Positions 24,046-35,154 of a stretch of 64,000 bases of DNA are shown here, one piece after another. Numbering within the stretch: the first letter of the stretch is position 1; every line of letters begins with the position of its first letter. This DNA is from Tetranychus cinnabarinus (taxonomy: Eukaryota; Arthropoda; Arachnida; Trombidiformes; Tetranychidae), in the NCBI GenBank assembly GCA_022266195.1, contig WHVY01000003.1, positions 3,906,001 through 3,970,000 on the forward strand. The letters are read 5' to 3'. Position numbers and translations under genes: made by a program. The notes under the pieces were generated by a model. The model made no database searches, was not told where the DNA came from, and was given only the letters and a program-made list of their open reading frames with translations.

Positions 24046-25351
24046 ATTTGCTTGGAAGTTCAACATTAGTGTTAGATTAGTTATCGAGGGAAGTGAATTA
24101 TCCTCGATTTATTAAATAATAACCAGCTAAATGTTGACAATACTGTTTTTTCAAAAATTGGTTCATTGTTGTCCTCGATGATCCCATCTTTAACAGTACA
24201 AACCGCATTTTGAAATAACGTAAAGGACATTTTTAGATTGCAATATCGTGAATAAATTACTGACACTTTCCTTAATTTATGTAAACAATTATTCAAATCA
24301 ATATCGTTGTAATAAATTCATTGTATACATATTTGTATCAACAATGTCAGGTAAAGATTGAAATGAAAGATTTGCGTCTCAACGGATATGTTTAGTTGTA
24401 CAAGAGCATGTAACAAGCTTTACAATTAGAGAGTAATTAATCTGATTGTAGATACGTGATAGCGTTTTTGATAGGATCGAGAGTTCAATAAGAAATTTTG
24501 TTTCACTGCTTTGATAAAACGTTTTGTAAGGTGGAAGGTGATTTAAAGGCAACTATAATTATTGTCATAATTGTTTGATCAAAGAGAATCGATTTGATGT
24601 TGTCTAAATGTAATATTTACAGGTGATTTAATAAATGCATTAGGGGCTTTTGGATGCAGGGTTAATAATTACCTATCAACTTGTCATTCAACTTGCCGCT
24701 CTTGGCCATTTTTGCTTTGTAAATTCACATTTTAACTTCATTTTCACGCTTTGGATTCAGGCCGATGGAGCTTTTCCATTTAAAATGCATGGTTGATAGA
24801 AAAACCTATGAAAATTATTATTATCTGCTATTTAATAACAATTAAAAAAGTAAAATAAAAGGTTAACCTGTGGGGAAAAAGTTCGGGAATAAGTATTTAA
24901 TACACTTCAGAATATTCAAAGATTTTCACTTTTTCTTCGGAAATAGATTAAGGAAGGTTGAAGATACGTGCTGATATAATTCAATTCAAGATCTTGTGAA
25001 AACTTGATCTTATTTTTAGGATCTAGAAAAATTAAATACGATGTAATTTTTCACTAGAGCCTGACTAGCTTTCTCTTGGTTTGTTAAGAAAAATCTTGAA
25101 ATGTCAATTTTCAAACCTTATTTTGCAACGATGTGAAACAATGAAGCCGAAATCGTACTGACCTGAAATTTTTATATTTCACTGTTTCAAGTTCTAACGC
25201 GATGTAGAAGAAAATCTGAACTTCTAGCTGCAAGGAATTCCGTGAAAAACGACCAAACTGGTTAGCCCCAAACTCTTTCCCCACAGGTTATGAGACCTTT
25301 GCTATTTATTTTCTTGGACTCTAATCTTTTATCATTTTGTTAATACTTGTG
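24046..25351. other. Intergenic between the peptide gene and NDUFB2
   Basis: No gene is supported. If NDUFB2 has a separate first exon with a mitochondrial targeting sequence it should lie here, but I could not find a convincing one. A candidate with ATG near 25099 runs into a stop after 11 codons. Confidence 0.45.
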
Positions 25352-25675
25352 ATGTTTTATTTCCTTCAAAACAGATCTACTGTATACCGTGATCCTAGAT
25401 GGAATAGATTGTGGGATGAAGGAAAGGAAGACAAATTTTACACTATTGCACTAAGCGCTTTTGTCTGGGCCTGGCTTATGTATCATTTATACTATGAAGG
25501 ACACGAACTTTATGCCAAACATTATCCAACTCCTGATGTCGCTGTTTTATCTGATGAGCATTTAGGAATACCGCCTAGAGGGTCTTGCTCCTACCAAAAA
25601 ATTGGTGAAAACTGCAGAAATCAGATTTGTTGTACCAATCCTTGTCGGTTATCCAAAATCACTGTTGAAAGATAG
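25352..25675 (+). CDS. NDUFB2: NADH dehydrogenase 1 beta subcomplex subunit 2 (NDUFB2/AGGG), start uncertain
   Basis: This is a small single-span accessory subunit of mitochondrial complex I (membrane arm). The region encodes STVYRDPRWNRLWDEGKE, then a hydrophobic span (FVWAWLMYHLYY), then HYPTPDVAVLSDEHLGIPP, matching the family's HFPYPDP...DEELGIPP ending. The start is uncertain. The ATG at 25352 is in frame, but AACAG at about 25369-25373 is also a plausible splice acceptor, so a 5' exon with the targeting peptide may be missing from this model. Family members stop a few residues after GIPP. Here the frame runs on for 30 cysteine-containing residues to TAG at 25673-25675. A second frame open across the same stretch is discussed in the findings. 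AATAAA occurs at 25772. It may be a gene with a shifted tail. Confidence 0.75.
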   Translation: MFYFLQNRSTVYRDPRWNRLWDEGKEDKFYTIALSAFVWAWLMYHLYYEGHELYAKHYPTPDVAVLSDEHLGIPPRGSCSYQKIGENCRNQICCTNPCRLSKITVER

Positions 25676-25963
25676 ACTTGGTGATGTTGGTCTCTTCAAA
25701 TTTTAAACTAAATTGTAGATATGAAATATGTAATAATATAATAATTCTAGCTATTAAATCGTTCAGAAGTCAATAAAAGTTTACCGATGACAATAACCAT
25801 AACTTGCTATTATTGTTACTCTATGAGCCGAATTGAATGCCCATAGTTATTATTTACCTAATCTCCTAGCAACCAATTCATTCAGCTGTTTTTTGTCATC
25901 TGATAATATTAGTAGATTACCTAAACATCGTATTTATTACCGAGTAATTTTAATTTAATTAAA

Positions 25964-26275
25964 ATGTTGGTTAACAAAGGATGTCGTTTAATTGTAACAC
26001 GAGTTGCTTCAAATGTGAGATATTTTGGAAAACCATCTTCAACAATTGATGATCCTGATCCTAATACACCTCTTGGTAGATTGGATAGACAGCCTAAAAA
26101 AGTGAACGATAAAGAATCTCCTGTCGTGATTAAGGATTCCGAGGCAACAAGTAAGGCTTATGCTCCATTCCCCGATGGAAAGAATCCAAATACAGGTGAA
26201 ATTGGTGGACCTGTTGGCCCTGAGCCTACCAGGTTTGGTGATTGGGAAAGGAAAGGTCGTGTTTCTGACTTTTAG
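25964..26275 (+). CDS. SDHAF4: Succinate dehydrogenase assembly factor 4
   Basis: This is a single-exon gene of 103 residues. SDHAF4 (Sdh8) is a mitochondrial matrix chaperone that binds the flavinylated SDHA subunit and helps assemble complex II. The N terminus is a basic, hydroxylated targeting sequence (MLVNKGCRLIVTRVASNVR). The middle holds PLGRLD. The C terminus carries the strongly conserved block GGPVGPEPTRFGDWERKGR and ends in DF, exactly as in the family. ATG at 25964; TAG at 26273-26275; AATAAA at 26332. It lies 288 bp downstream of NDUFB2 on the same strand. Confidence 0.93.
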   Translation: MLVNKGCRLIVTRVASNVRYFGKPSSTIDDPDPNTPLGRLDRQPKKVNDKESPVVIKDSEATSKAYAPFPDGKNPNTGEIGGPVGPEPTRFGDWERKGRVSDF

Positions 26276-27594
26276 GCTGAAGGTCAAAAAATATCTTTGC
26301 TAATTTATTAAAGGTAAGAAAGTCATTTCTTAATAAAATCATCCAATAAAATTGTGTATATAATTGATTTATCTAACATTATTTTTAGACTGAAATCTTC
26401 CTGTTGGCTCACCAAGATTAATAATTTTGGACTTGAATTGATGAAATTTTGTCATACAATGGATTAAAATACACCAAGATCAAGGATAACCTAGAAAACA
26501 TCATTAACTCACAGTTTTTCAGACAAATATTGTATCTAAACTTGGTAATCTTAATTAAACAAAAATAATTCCAGATTAATAACAAGTGCAGTCTATCTTG
26601 TTTACCGGAGTTGGAATCCAATGATGATGATTTGACAATAATGAGAGGCAAAAGTAAAAGTTTCCTACCTAATTTAGTTTAAATTGTTACCTCTAACTGC
26701 GGTGGTTTCATGGTTCAGTTAGCAGGTTTCTCCAAGAAATGTTGGCCAAATATTAGGTAAGATTATAAGGCTAATCAATATTAATACATTTTAAACAGCT
26801 TGACCCTGACCTGGAAAACCGAAAATTTTGGACTTTTTGTATTTCTACAAATTTTCACTTTTCAAGTTTCAAAGCTATTTAATTTTACCTCCTGGATTCA
26901 CCAATAATTATATCAATGATATTTCATTTTTTGTGCTTCTTATCGTTGACAATCATTTAGTTACACATTAGAGGTTAAGCCATTTAACCAGCAACTTTAG
27001 ACTAATCGTATAATAATTACAATTTACTGGTTTACACTATTTTTTTATCAACAATAATTACATCTACATTTCCGTTCAATGTTGTTTACCTATCAACGGG
27101 AAATCAGCGATGAAATTAAAAGTGATTGAAACTATTTAATCATTTATTTGTGCGAAAAAAAGAGAAAAAAATTGAAAAAAATTAATATTTTTACACCAAA
27201 AATATTAAAAATGTTTCTTTAAATGATAGCATTTTGAGGACGATCAAATGATTAACTGAAGGGGACAATCAATAATTTATTGTTTCTGTGAAGATTATTT
27301 TTTTCTCAATGTCTTTTAATTGCCTTAAGAGATTTTAATGTTGAAATTAGTTCAGAAGAAGACGAAGAAGATATTGATGACGATAAAGATATCCAATGAA
27401 ATTGTCCTGTTGAAGGTTAAATCGGAGTTACATCGTCTTTCAAAACCATCAATACAATTTTTTAATCATACCTTCTTTTTATTAACATTATTGGACCAAT
27501 TAATTATATTTCAATTCGCAGTGAACCTCACAACTTTCATGAGCGTATTGGTGTCCTGGTATATCCCTATATGCATTTACACACAGCAAAGGAA
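26276..27594. other. Intergenic, AT-rich
   Basis: It contains the SDHAF4 3' flank and then nothing that I can identify. The frame at 27338-27601 runs into the conserved promoter block of the next gene and is probably chance. Confidence 0.45.
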
Positions 27595-27744
27595 ATCATG
27601 ATATGAATCTTTACCTGTCCCATTCAGAAGGCGGGTTTATCTTTCTCATGTTTAACCGTCCTTCTTTACGTCTTTGCGTCTTAAAATTTTGAGGGTCACT
27701 TTACTTTCTTATTTTGCACACAAAATTACCTTTTCTTACCCGTC

Positions 27745-27753
27745 TATAAAAAG
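27745..27753 (+). promoter_or_regulatory. TATA box of Gly/Tyr peptide gene B
   Basis: TATAAAAAG follows CTTACCCGTC and lies 132 bp before the ATG at 27877. Upstream, from about 27595, the sequence matches the minus-strand promoter of the paired gene at 23203-23809, including GGCGGGTTTATCT, TCTTTGCGTCTTAAA and TTGAGGGTCACTTTACTT. Confidence 0.7.
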
Positions 27754-27876
27754 TCAGTCGATTGACTTTGTACAATTCACTTTACAACCAAAGACAGTGC
27801 CAGTTAACTTGTGTTAAACTCGTTACAAACGCTTATTTTTTTTCAGTCCAAAATCAACTCACAACTCAACAGCAAA

Positions 27877-28460
27877 ATGAACAAGACTGTAAGTTCAGAC
27901 TTTAATATTGATCTGTTTTAACTGTGAATAATATTGACAATCATTCTTGTTGTTTTGTTCAATTAGATCCTCGCAATCCTCATCATCTGTGCCTTGGTTG
28001 GAACCATTGCTGCTTTCGGTTATGGTTATGGATACAGACGACCACACGGATATTACGGACACCGAAGCTATGGATATCCATCATACGGTTGGTTCATAAA
28101 TCAATGATTTTAATTTGGAATGTTTAGTAACTGTATTTAATTGTCTCTATTATGCAGGACATGGATATGGATACAGGCCTTACTATGGTCGATCATACGG
28201 ATATGGTGGCTACGGGCATGGTTAGTTGATGTTGCATTGAAGTTGTTTACAAGATGATTGTTTACTGACCTATCAATTTTTATCAAATTGTGCTTCAAGC
28301 ATTTAACACATTTATGACAACCTTTAAGTCTTTCCTTGTGTCATCAATAAGTAAACAATAATCTTGATAAATTGCTATCAACCCACATGATCGTCATTTT
28401 AACACTAACTTTGTTTTTTATTTCTCAGGTTATCCTTACAGATATCGTTATGGATGGTAA
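27877..28460 (+). CDS. Gly/Tyr-rich secreted peptide, inverted copy B
   Basis: Four exons (27877-27888, 27967-28087, 28158-28220, 28429-28460) encode 75 residues. Exons 1, 2 and 4 have the same lengths as in copy A; exon 3 is 36 bp shorter, so 12 residues of glycine repeat are missing. It starts MNKT, then a signal peptide (ILAILIICALVGTIAAFG), then a mature peptide with HRSYGYPSYG and GYGGYGHG, ending PYRYRYGW. The product is likely exported and basic, with a possible structural or antimicrobial role. Two AATAAA signals follow at 28765 and 28778. This copy and copy A point away from each other around NDUFB2 and SDHAF4. Confidence 0.85.
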
Positions 28461-29254
28461 TCGACAAATTTAAAGCATTTCGTCCTCTTCAATCTTACTT
28501 TTCATTGATTGCAAATACCATTTCAGAAATCACAAAAGATGTCAGCCTTTTTCAAACACATTAATTTATCCACTGAGACCGATTTTTCGGCGAGCTCAAT
28601 AGTATCTCAGTTCAAAAATTAATTCAAGCAAAATATAACCTTATTCATCAACAATATCTACTTCAGATTGCCAAATTTCTTTACTCAACAAGGATTCATA
28701 TCAGTTGTTCAGCTTCTCTTTTATGTTTATTGATTTGTAAGAAAGTAATTTTCGATGATGACAAAATAAATTTCACAATAAAATCTTCAAACATTTGTCT
28801 ATTAATTTCTTATCACAATCAATTTTTAAATTAACAGGTAGTGCGGTTGAATAAATTTCAATTGGTAAATGTTAATAATTGAATGTTCAACGATTATAAA
28901 TTAATTCAATGATACAAAAATTAGCATCGGTTGCGCGGTTGACTGATTCAGGGTGAAAATATTCGAGCTTCCTCAATGTCTTGGTCATATAAAACAATTT
29001 GTATTCGGGTAAATTGTTGATTTCAATTTTAATCTAGAAATCGTAAAGTTAAGCACCTTTGTAGGGAAGAAAAACATTTATCAAAATCATAGAATCGTTA
29101 AGGCTTTAAAGCTCTAAATGACTTTCAGGGCTAGCTATTTCAAAACTAGTTCTCGTTCAAAGGTAATGATTTTTATTTCCAGTATAAATCATTAACAAAA
29201 ATATCAGTTGAATTGTAATACACAAAATTTTACAATAGGGATTGACCATGAATT
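28461..29254. other. 3' flank shared by two convergent genes
   Basis: This is the 3' region of the plus-strand peptide gene and of the minus-strand RAD51AP1-like gene, which converge here. I see no further gene. Confidence 0.5.
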
Positions 29255-30079
29255 TTATAATGATGTTCGAGAAAGAAGAGGATGCAATGATTTCTTTGGT
29301 CTGCTATGCCTGGATAATCCAACTTTTATAGCAAGTGGAGGAGTCTTTACGGGTTCTACATACTGTAAAGGATTGAATTTTACATGATTCTTTCGAGCTT
29401 TAGTCTCCCGTAGATTTCGCATTGAAGAGGTTACCTTTTCATTGTCATTTGATTTTTCATTGTTGTCGGTTTCAACTGGTTCAGTTTTCTTACAAGTTTT
29501 GACAGCTTTAGGAGTTTCTTGTAATGACTCAGATCCTGCGAAATTAACTTCTTTTCCCTTTTTTGTTGAATCTTGAATGTCATTAGCAGCATATTTATTT
29601 TCATCGACATTTTTATCCTTTGATTTTTTCTCTTTCTCTTGTTGAATAGCAATATGGTTAGTTTCTTTTTTACCTTGACTTATCCCATCAAGCTTTTTGT
29701 TTGGTTCATCCATTATTTGTTTGTTGACTAATTTATTAACGCAGTCTGGTGACAATCTTTCAAGAGTAACTTTCAAGCTTTTATCGTTAGGAGACGACAA
29801 ACTAGTCTCCTTAACTGAATAAACTTCACCTGGTCCACTGTCGTCATCCAATACAATGATGCTATCATCATTATTGACTTTCATCTTCTTGACACCATCA
29901 GAATTTTTCTCCTTTTTTGGAGTTGCTTTCTTTTTCTTGTCCTTCTTGTCCTTCTTCTCTTTTTTGGGCTTTTCCTTCTTCTTGGCTTTAGGAGCGAAAT
30001 CATCATCATCTGATAAATTATATTCACTGCCACTATCAGAGTCTCCAAGACTACCAAATATGTTTTTACGCTTTGGCAT
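29255..30079 (-). CDS. RAD51AP1: RAD51AP1-like protein (RAD51-interacting motif at C terminus)
   Basis: This is a single-exon minus-strand gene of 274 residues (ATG at 30077-30079, TAA at 29255-29257). It is charged and low in complexity, with no globular fold apparent. Near the N terminus is an acidic block (DSDSGSEYNLSDDDDFAP), then a long lysine-rich stretch. Next comes a SUMO-interaction-like IIVLDDDSG. At the C terminus, TPPLAIKVGLSRHSRP followed by KKSLHP closely matches the RAD51-binding end of vertebrate RAD51AP1 (GLSRLARVKPLHP). The acidic N-terminal patch and lysine-rich middle also match that protein's layout. RAD51AP1 stimulates RAD51 strand invasion in homologous recombination. 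The call rests on the short C-terminal motif and overall architecture. Another nuclear protein with a convergent motif remains possible. Confidence 0.6.
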   Translation of the reverse strand: MPKRKNIFGSLGDSDSGSEYNLSDDDDFAPKAKKKEKPKKEKKDKKDKKKKATPKKEKNSDGVKKMKVNNDDSIIVLDDDSGPGEVYSVKETSLSSPNDKSLKVTLERLSPDCVNKLVNKQIMDEPNKKLDGISQGKKETNHIAIQQEKEKKSKDKNVDENKYAANDIQDSTKKGKEVNFAGSESLQETPKAVKTCKKTEPVETDNNEKSNDNEKVTSSMRNLRETKARKNHVKFNPLQYVEPVKTPPLAIKVGLSRHSRPKKSLHPLLSRTSL

Positions 30080-30698
30080 ATTCAAACAGTTATATTAATA
30101 AAAGACAGATACACAAAAACAAGACAAATAAACGTAGTAATGGATGTAAATCAATCAAAACAAAACAAACAGATAATTTAGATAACTTGTTAATGTAAAC
30201 TCGATTCAGTAAAAAGCGCGAAACCAGAAAGGTAAACTAAAAAAGCGGCTAAAAGGGACCATTCACTAATTACAAATAGGCTACTGTAAAATTGTAAACA
30301 AGAAAAATTAACAAAATTATCATGAAAATTAAATAAATTGAAATAATTCAATGTAAAGAATTGTTTTTAAAATTACTTTAATAGAAAAGTATAATCATTT
30401 AAGAGAAAGATTATGAAAATAACAAATTTAAAGAGTTTTGGTTGGCATAGATGAAGATAATTAACATTATTCTGGTGGTTGTTGTTGTGATTTTTGGTGA
30501 TTTGTTTTCTGTAAATAAAGCAATGAAAGCTGGCTTAATTTAAAATCAAATTAGTGGCGAGGTAAATAGATGAAAAAAGCGACCATAGAAGCGTGTTTAA
30601 GCAACCAGTCCCCATGTTGTTGATAGCGAAGCAATGCAAAGCGTAAGCACCACCAAATAGATTACAAATGTATTTTAAATTGTTTTATATCATATGCG
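30080..30698. other. Intergenic
   Basis: This is the upstream region of the RAD51AP1-like gene and the 3' flank of the third peptide gene, both on the minus strand. No further feature is recognised. Confidence 0.5.
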
Positions 30699-31186
30699 TT
30701 ATCCCAAAATCCTCTCTACAAGTCCTTTACCATTGGAAGGTCTTCTAAGCCAAGATGTCAATCCATTGATTCTAATACCTAAAAGACCAGGAAAACGATA
30801 AGTACCAGAATGATTATCATAAGATGAACCTTCATACCCGTCATTTAATGGATATCCTCCTCCTAATGGGTAACCACCGCCATATCCATAACCACCATAG
30901 CCAGTGTTTCGTCCTGATCGATATGGGAAAGGAACCTTTTTGTACCGGATTAGCTCAGGCCCATAACCACCAGCTGGAAAACCAGTGCCATAATAATCAC
31001 AAGATACAAATCCAATGGTAAGGGTAACAATGAAACAAACGATGGTTGCCTAGGAGAAAAGAGGTAAACAAACAGAAAATTGAATTAACCAAAACAAACA
31101 CATGAGCTGAACGAGTTAATCCAGTATGGTAAATCAATGAAACAACACTTTATCACACTTTGGTTTATACTAACCAAGAATTTCAT
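30699..31186 (-). CDS. Gly/Tyr-rich secreted protein, third family member
   Basis: Two exons on the minus strand (31175-31186 and 30699-31049) encode 120 residues. As in the paired peptides, the first coding exon is 12 bp and encodes only four residues (MKFL); exon 2 completes the signal peptide (ATIVCFIVTLTIGFVSC). The mature part has a Gly/Tyr core (GYGGYGYGGGYPLGGGYPL) but then a non-repetitive basic tail (LTSWLRRPSNGKGLVERILG). The shared first-exon layout, secretion signal and location argue for a common origin with the pair at 23.2 and 27.9 kb. The tail suggests a different function or a processed C-terminal peptide. No conserved TATA box as clear as in the pair; an A/T-rich candidate lies near 31287-31296. 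Confidence 0.8.
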
Positions 31187-33920
31187 TTTGAATGTTGTGT
31201 TGAACGTGGTAATGTCGAGTTGTAAAAACAAAAGTGTTGAGCTGAGGAATTAAACGTTGACTGATGATGGAAACTGGCAAGTGGTTGCTATTTATTTCAA
31301 ATTTGGAGGGAACCAAATATATTATGTGACCACAGTGAAAAATATTAACGAAGGATGGTAATTATAATCAAGGAAACCTGTTGACCGTCAAATTGTTGTA
31401 GAAAAACCAACGAGAGGTAATCAAGAAAAATACACTGAAAAATTGCAACCAGCAGAGGTAAAGGTCAATCAATTTTCTAAAGGTAATACCAAAACTAACC
31501 AAGGATATTTAAGATGAAGGTAAATTTAGTCATTTATATATATACACTAACGCTTATAAATTAAAGTATAGTTGGTGTGAGATTACATAAGTTGATTGTA
31601 TTGACTTACAACTGAAAAAAACATTGAAATACTGAAATTTGGTGAACAAAAAAATAGACAGTAAAGCTTAATGAGAGTGAAGTTAACTCAGGAAGGGAAA
31701 ACCCGTATTAGAGTAAAGCTTAGTTTGATTACTTTAATTGTTGTTGATATAATACCAATATTAATAATACCTTTTGACCTGGAAAGCCTCAAGAAAGTAA
31801 AAGTTTAACTGTAAGCAAGCAAAAGGTTGAAAGCGTTGAAAGAAACCAATATACTTAAAGAAGGTCACATTAACATTAACCAACAAGTGTAAATTCATTT
31901 TAATTACAACAATTTGATTCACTTTTTTCTTGTCCTTGCAGGTAGATACTGATTATCTTGATGAACACAATCTACGTCATTAATAGCATTAACCAGCATC
32001 ATCTAAATGGCGATTCATCATGGCTATTTCCGATCTTCATTTCAAGTTCAATGTTTGATGTAAATGCCTTATTATACGTGTAGCCATCTTGACATTGAAT
32101 TGGATTCACACAATTGGATTCATTGTTTATTGAAAATAATTAATTAATAGCGAGCAAAGGTGTAACTAATTAGATTGGCCAAACACCAGCAAACTCACCA
32201 TGGATCCATCAAAATTGGGTTTTCCTCAAATCAACTGTTCCGTTTGATTGTCAACTTTAACTTGGCACCAAAAATCTATTAACCCTTAATTACTGCCAAT
32301 TGTATGGGGAATCAAGAAAATCTGCTTCCGTCATTCACATTTATATTATAATTTAAAGTCTGTCATAATCATTTTGATTATAAAGAGCGTCAATTAGCCT
32401 AACCACAAATAATACAATTTGTGTATGTGCGTCCCATAGCTCTTATTATCAAAGAATTGTCTATTTAGCTATTATTTATAACTCTTGTAATTGTAATATA
32501 TAACCAATTAGATGCAACAATTGTCAATTTGAATTGCTCAACAAGTGATTAGTAAATTTTTGTCACATGAAATTGTAATATCTTTGTTGTCTGTAGCCTG
32601 CTATTGAAAAGCATATTGAATGTTCAATGAGACTCAAAAAACAGGTTAAATCTGATTGCAACTGTGTTACTTTTTTTCTGGTAAACAATTGTCATTTTCA
32701 GTCTATTGCTAAAATTAATCTGATTTAAATTGTTGTTTTGATCTGAACGTGAAATGAAATTCAATGCAATACCTTTGTACACAAATGAGATATTGGCCTA
32801 CAAATTTGAAACCTCAAGGGTTGACATTGAGAGTTTGGTGGTAATTTTAGACAATTTAGACAGTTCTAGTGGCAGTCTTAAACTGTGATTTTTTAGGTTG
32901 ATTTGGGTTGATTTACGGAATAATTGACCTGAACAATTTCTTAACCATAACATAATCTAACCATGAATCCAATTGACATTATTATCAATTTTGTTTGATT
33001 TAAATCTTGGAAAACGTGACATTTAAATGACAAATTTAGCCTAAACTTAATTGTAAACAATTATAATTCATGTTGATTTGGGTAAAGAATAAAGGTTTGC
33101 ATAATTTAATACAATTTCAACGAGATTCAGTTTTCCTTTAGATAAACGATCTGAAATTTTGATGCAATTCAATTTGAAAAAAGGGATAAAATTAAAGAGA
33201 TATTTAATTTTACAAAAAGTTGCTTTTAATTAATTTGGCGTCCACTCAACCAGATTTTACTTACAAAAGTAGATTCAATACGATTTAAGTTATTTACAAT
33301 CTTCCTCTTAATTTTGTTACAATTTTGTTGCCAATTTTCCTTGATAATCGACTGAATGCAGCAAATAAAAAACATGTTTTTGTTGTTATAGAGGAAAAAA
33401 AGATCAAGATCCATTACAGATTCCTTTCTGCTCTTCAACTCAGGTCAGAGTTACGGTAAACGAGCCAACCCTTAAACCAAAAAATCCAATTCAATCAACA
33501 GTCTTCTTTTTATTAAATAATGTAAGAAGAGGATAATAATACCGAAAAAGGTACTAAAGTCAGCATACGCTAGTCGAAAGCCAAACCAGTAAGATCAATT
33601 GATTGTGGGTCCAAGTTTCGTTTTTGGTCACCTTTAGAGGCTAACATCTACATTTTTGTCTTCTGTGTTGTTTTCATTGTCGACCAGAGGTATTTGCCAA
33701 ATCTGTTAATCTGATATTTTGTGTCTTTTTCGTATTTGTTATTAAAAAATTGCTCGACGCCATCTTCAGGTCACTTCATTTTGAATCGACTGTCAATTCC
33801 ATCATTGTTTTAGTCATCAAGGGTATTGACAGAAAACTGATTTACCAGAGCTCACATTCTGTGCGGATAATCCTTGAATAATCAGCTGTTTTGTGTACTT
33901 TGATTGAATATTGGATCAAG
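31187..33920. other. Intergenic, AT-rich
   Basis: I find no gene in these 2.7 kb. The open frames (for example minus 33226-33438) are short and lack family features. The last ~150 bp, upstream of the ORF at 33921, are less AT-rich and could be a promoter. Confidence 0.45.
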
Positions 33921-34100
33921 ATGGAGAATGACATGGGACTGGAATCAATGGTTGCCAATGATTTGCCACAGCTTGCCAAAACAATGGATGAAATTTATGA
34001 CATGGCGATTTCAGCCGGTACTTGTATGTTCTCAATCCTCATGTTGAAAGCAATTGAACCAAAAGGACGAAAGTCTCAAAAAGATCTTAATGTATTGTAA
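33921..34100 (+). CDS. Small unrecognised ORF at the start of a duplicated segment
   Basis: An ATG at 33921 opens 59 residues ending at TAA 34098-34100. The peptide has a polar start (MENDMGLESM), a helical-looking middle (LAKTMDEIYDMAISAGTC) and a basic tail (PKGRKSQKDLNVL). There is no signal peptide and I do not know the family. It could be a small protein or the first exon of a gene continuing in the open frame at 34380-34631, using a donor such as AAT/GTATTG at 34091. A broken copy of the same ORF exists at about 44490-44620, with an internal loss of about 50 bp. Confidence 0.4.
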   Translation: MENDMGLESMVANDLPQLAKTMDEIYDMAISAGTCMFSILMLKAIEPKGRKSQKDLNVL

Positions 34101-34379
34101 CCAACTAAACTCAGAGATTGAATAATCCTCTCGAGTTATTGTATTTGTTTTGTAAATTGACGTTCTTCATCCCTTACGTGTAACCATAAAATGTTCAGTG
34201 AGCTTTGCCTCCTCTCAATCACTGTCTAATACTCCAATTGATGACTCCAAATAAACCAAAAATACATATCTAAATAGAGCCATTGTTGTCTATTGATACG
34301 TGACTTGGACGAGCTGATGAAAGACACCAAATAAACAGATAGATTAACCAGTTAGTATTTAGTTGTTTTCACTGTTTAA

Positions 34380-34631
34380 ATATTCATAAGATCCATCATC
34401 ATTGAAAATAAAGCTTCAGGTAAAAGAGGTGAAACATTTGAAACGAATCATAATTTAGTTAGATTTTTTGAAATCTTCAACAAAAATCCCGAAATGAAAG
34501 ATTATAAGAAGATCGTCGATCGAATAAAAGATCATGAATTGAATAGTCAATGTGAAAAGATCAATGTCACATGTTTAAGAGAAAGATTGAAGCAAAAACA
34601 CAGGAAAAGTGAAGGTGAGGAAACCCAATAA
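34380..34631 (+). other. Open frame of 83 codons, likely exon of an unknown gene
   Basis: The frame is open from 34380 to TAA at 34629-34631 and lacks an early ATG, so it would have to be a downstream exon. It reads ENKASGKRGETF, then NHNLVRFFEIFNKNPEMKDY and KKIVDRIKDHE, a charged helical peptide that looks coding. The acceptor would be near 34390 (TTCATAAG). Its counterpart in the second duplicated segment (about 44930-45155) has a one-base loss and stops, so only this copy could be functional. Family unknown. Confidence 0.4.
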
Positions 34632-35154
34632 ACTGTACAGGGTTAATGTTTCTCGTTTTGTTGATGTTGTTTAAACAAGGTAATCAAATCGTAAACACAA
34701 TTAAGCACAGCAAGAGTTTATTATAATAAAAGGTTAATTTAATTGATAAAATAAAAATAAATGAAATAAACAAAAATAGCAAACAAAATGAAGGCAAGTG
34801 AAAACCCGTAAAAGGCAAAGGAAAACAACTGATTGACGATTTACAGAAGGTAACCAAATCTTATTAAATTTAGATATCCTTTTACCCGTCAAATTTAAAT
34901 CTGGAAATCAAATAATCAAGAAATAATGTCACTTAACAAGATTAGAATTAGCCAAGTTAGCCTTTCGAAAATTTTCGAGACAGAAATCAATATTAACATT
35001 AATTGATCATTTTTGGTTCATTGCTATGGTAACATTTGTGTACATTATCATATCTTATTGAAAATGTTCATGGTAAATTTTTGATAGTTTAATTGTTAAT
35101 CATTTACAACTTGGTGATCAACTGTTTTTTGATTTGTTAACCAATTGGTTAAAC

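Larger units (their letters stand above)
33896..34890 (+). repeat. Direct duplicated segment flanking IFT172, left copy
   Basis: About 1 kb that recurs in the same orientation at about 44462-45406 (resuming at 48726), on the other side of IFT172. By eye the copies are well over 90% alike apart from indels. It covers both small open frames at 33921 and 34380 and ends near the motif CCCGTCAAATTTAAATCT. Confidence 0.85.
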
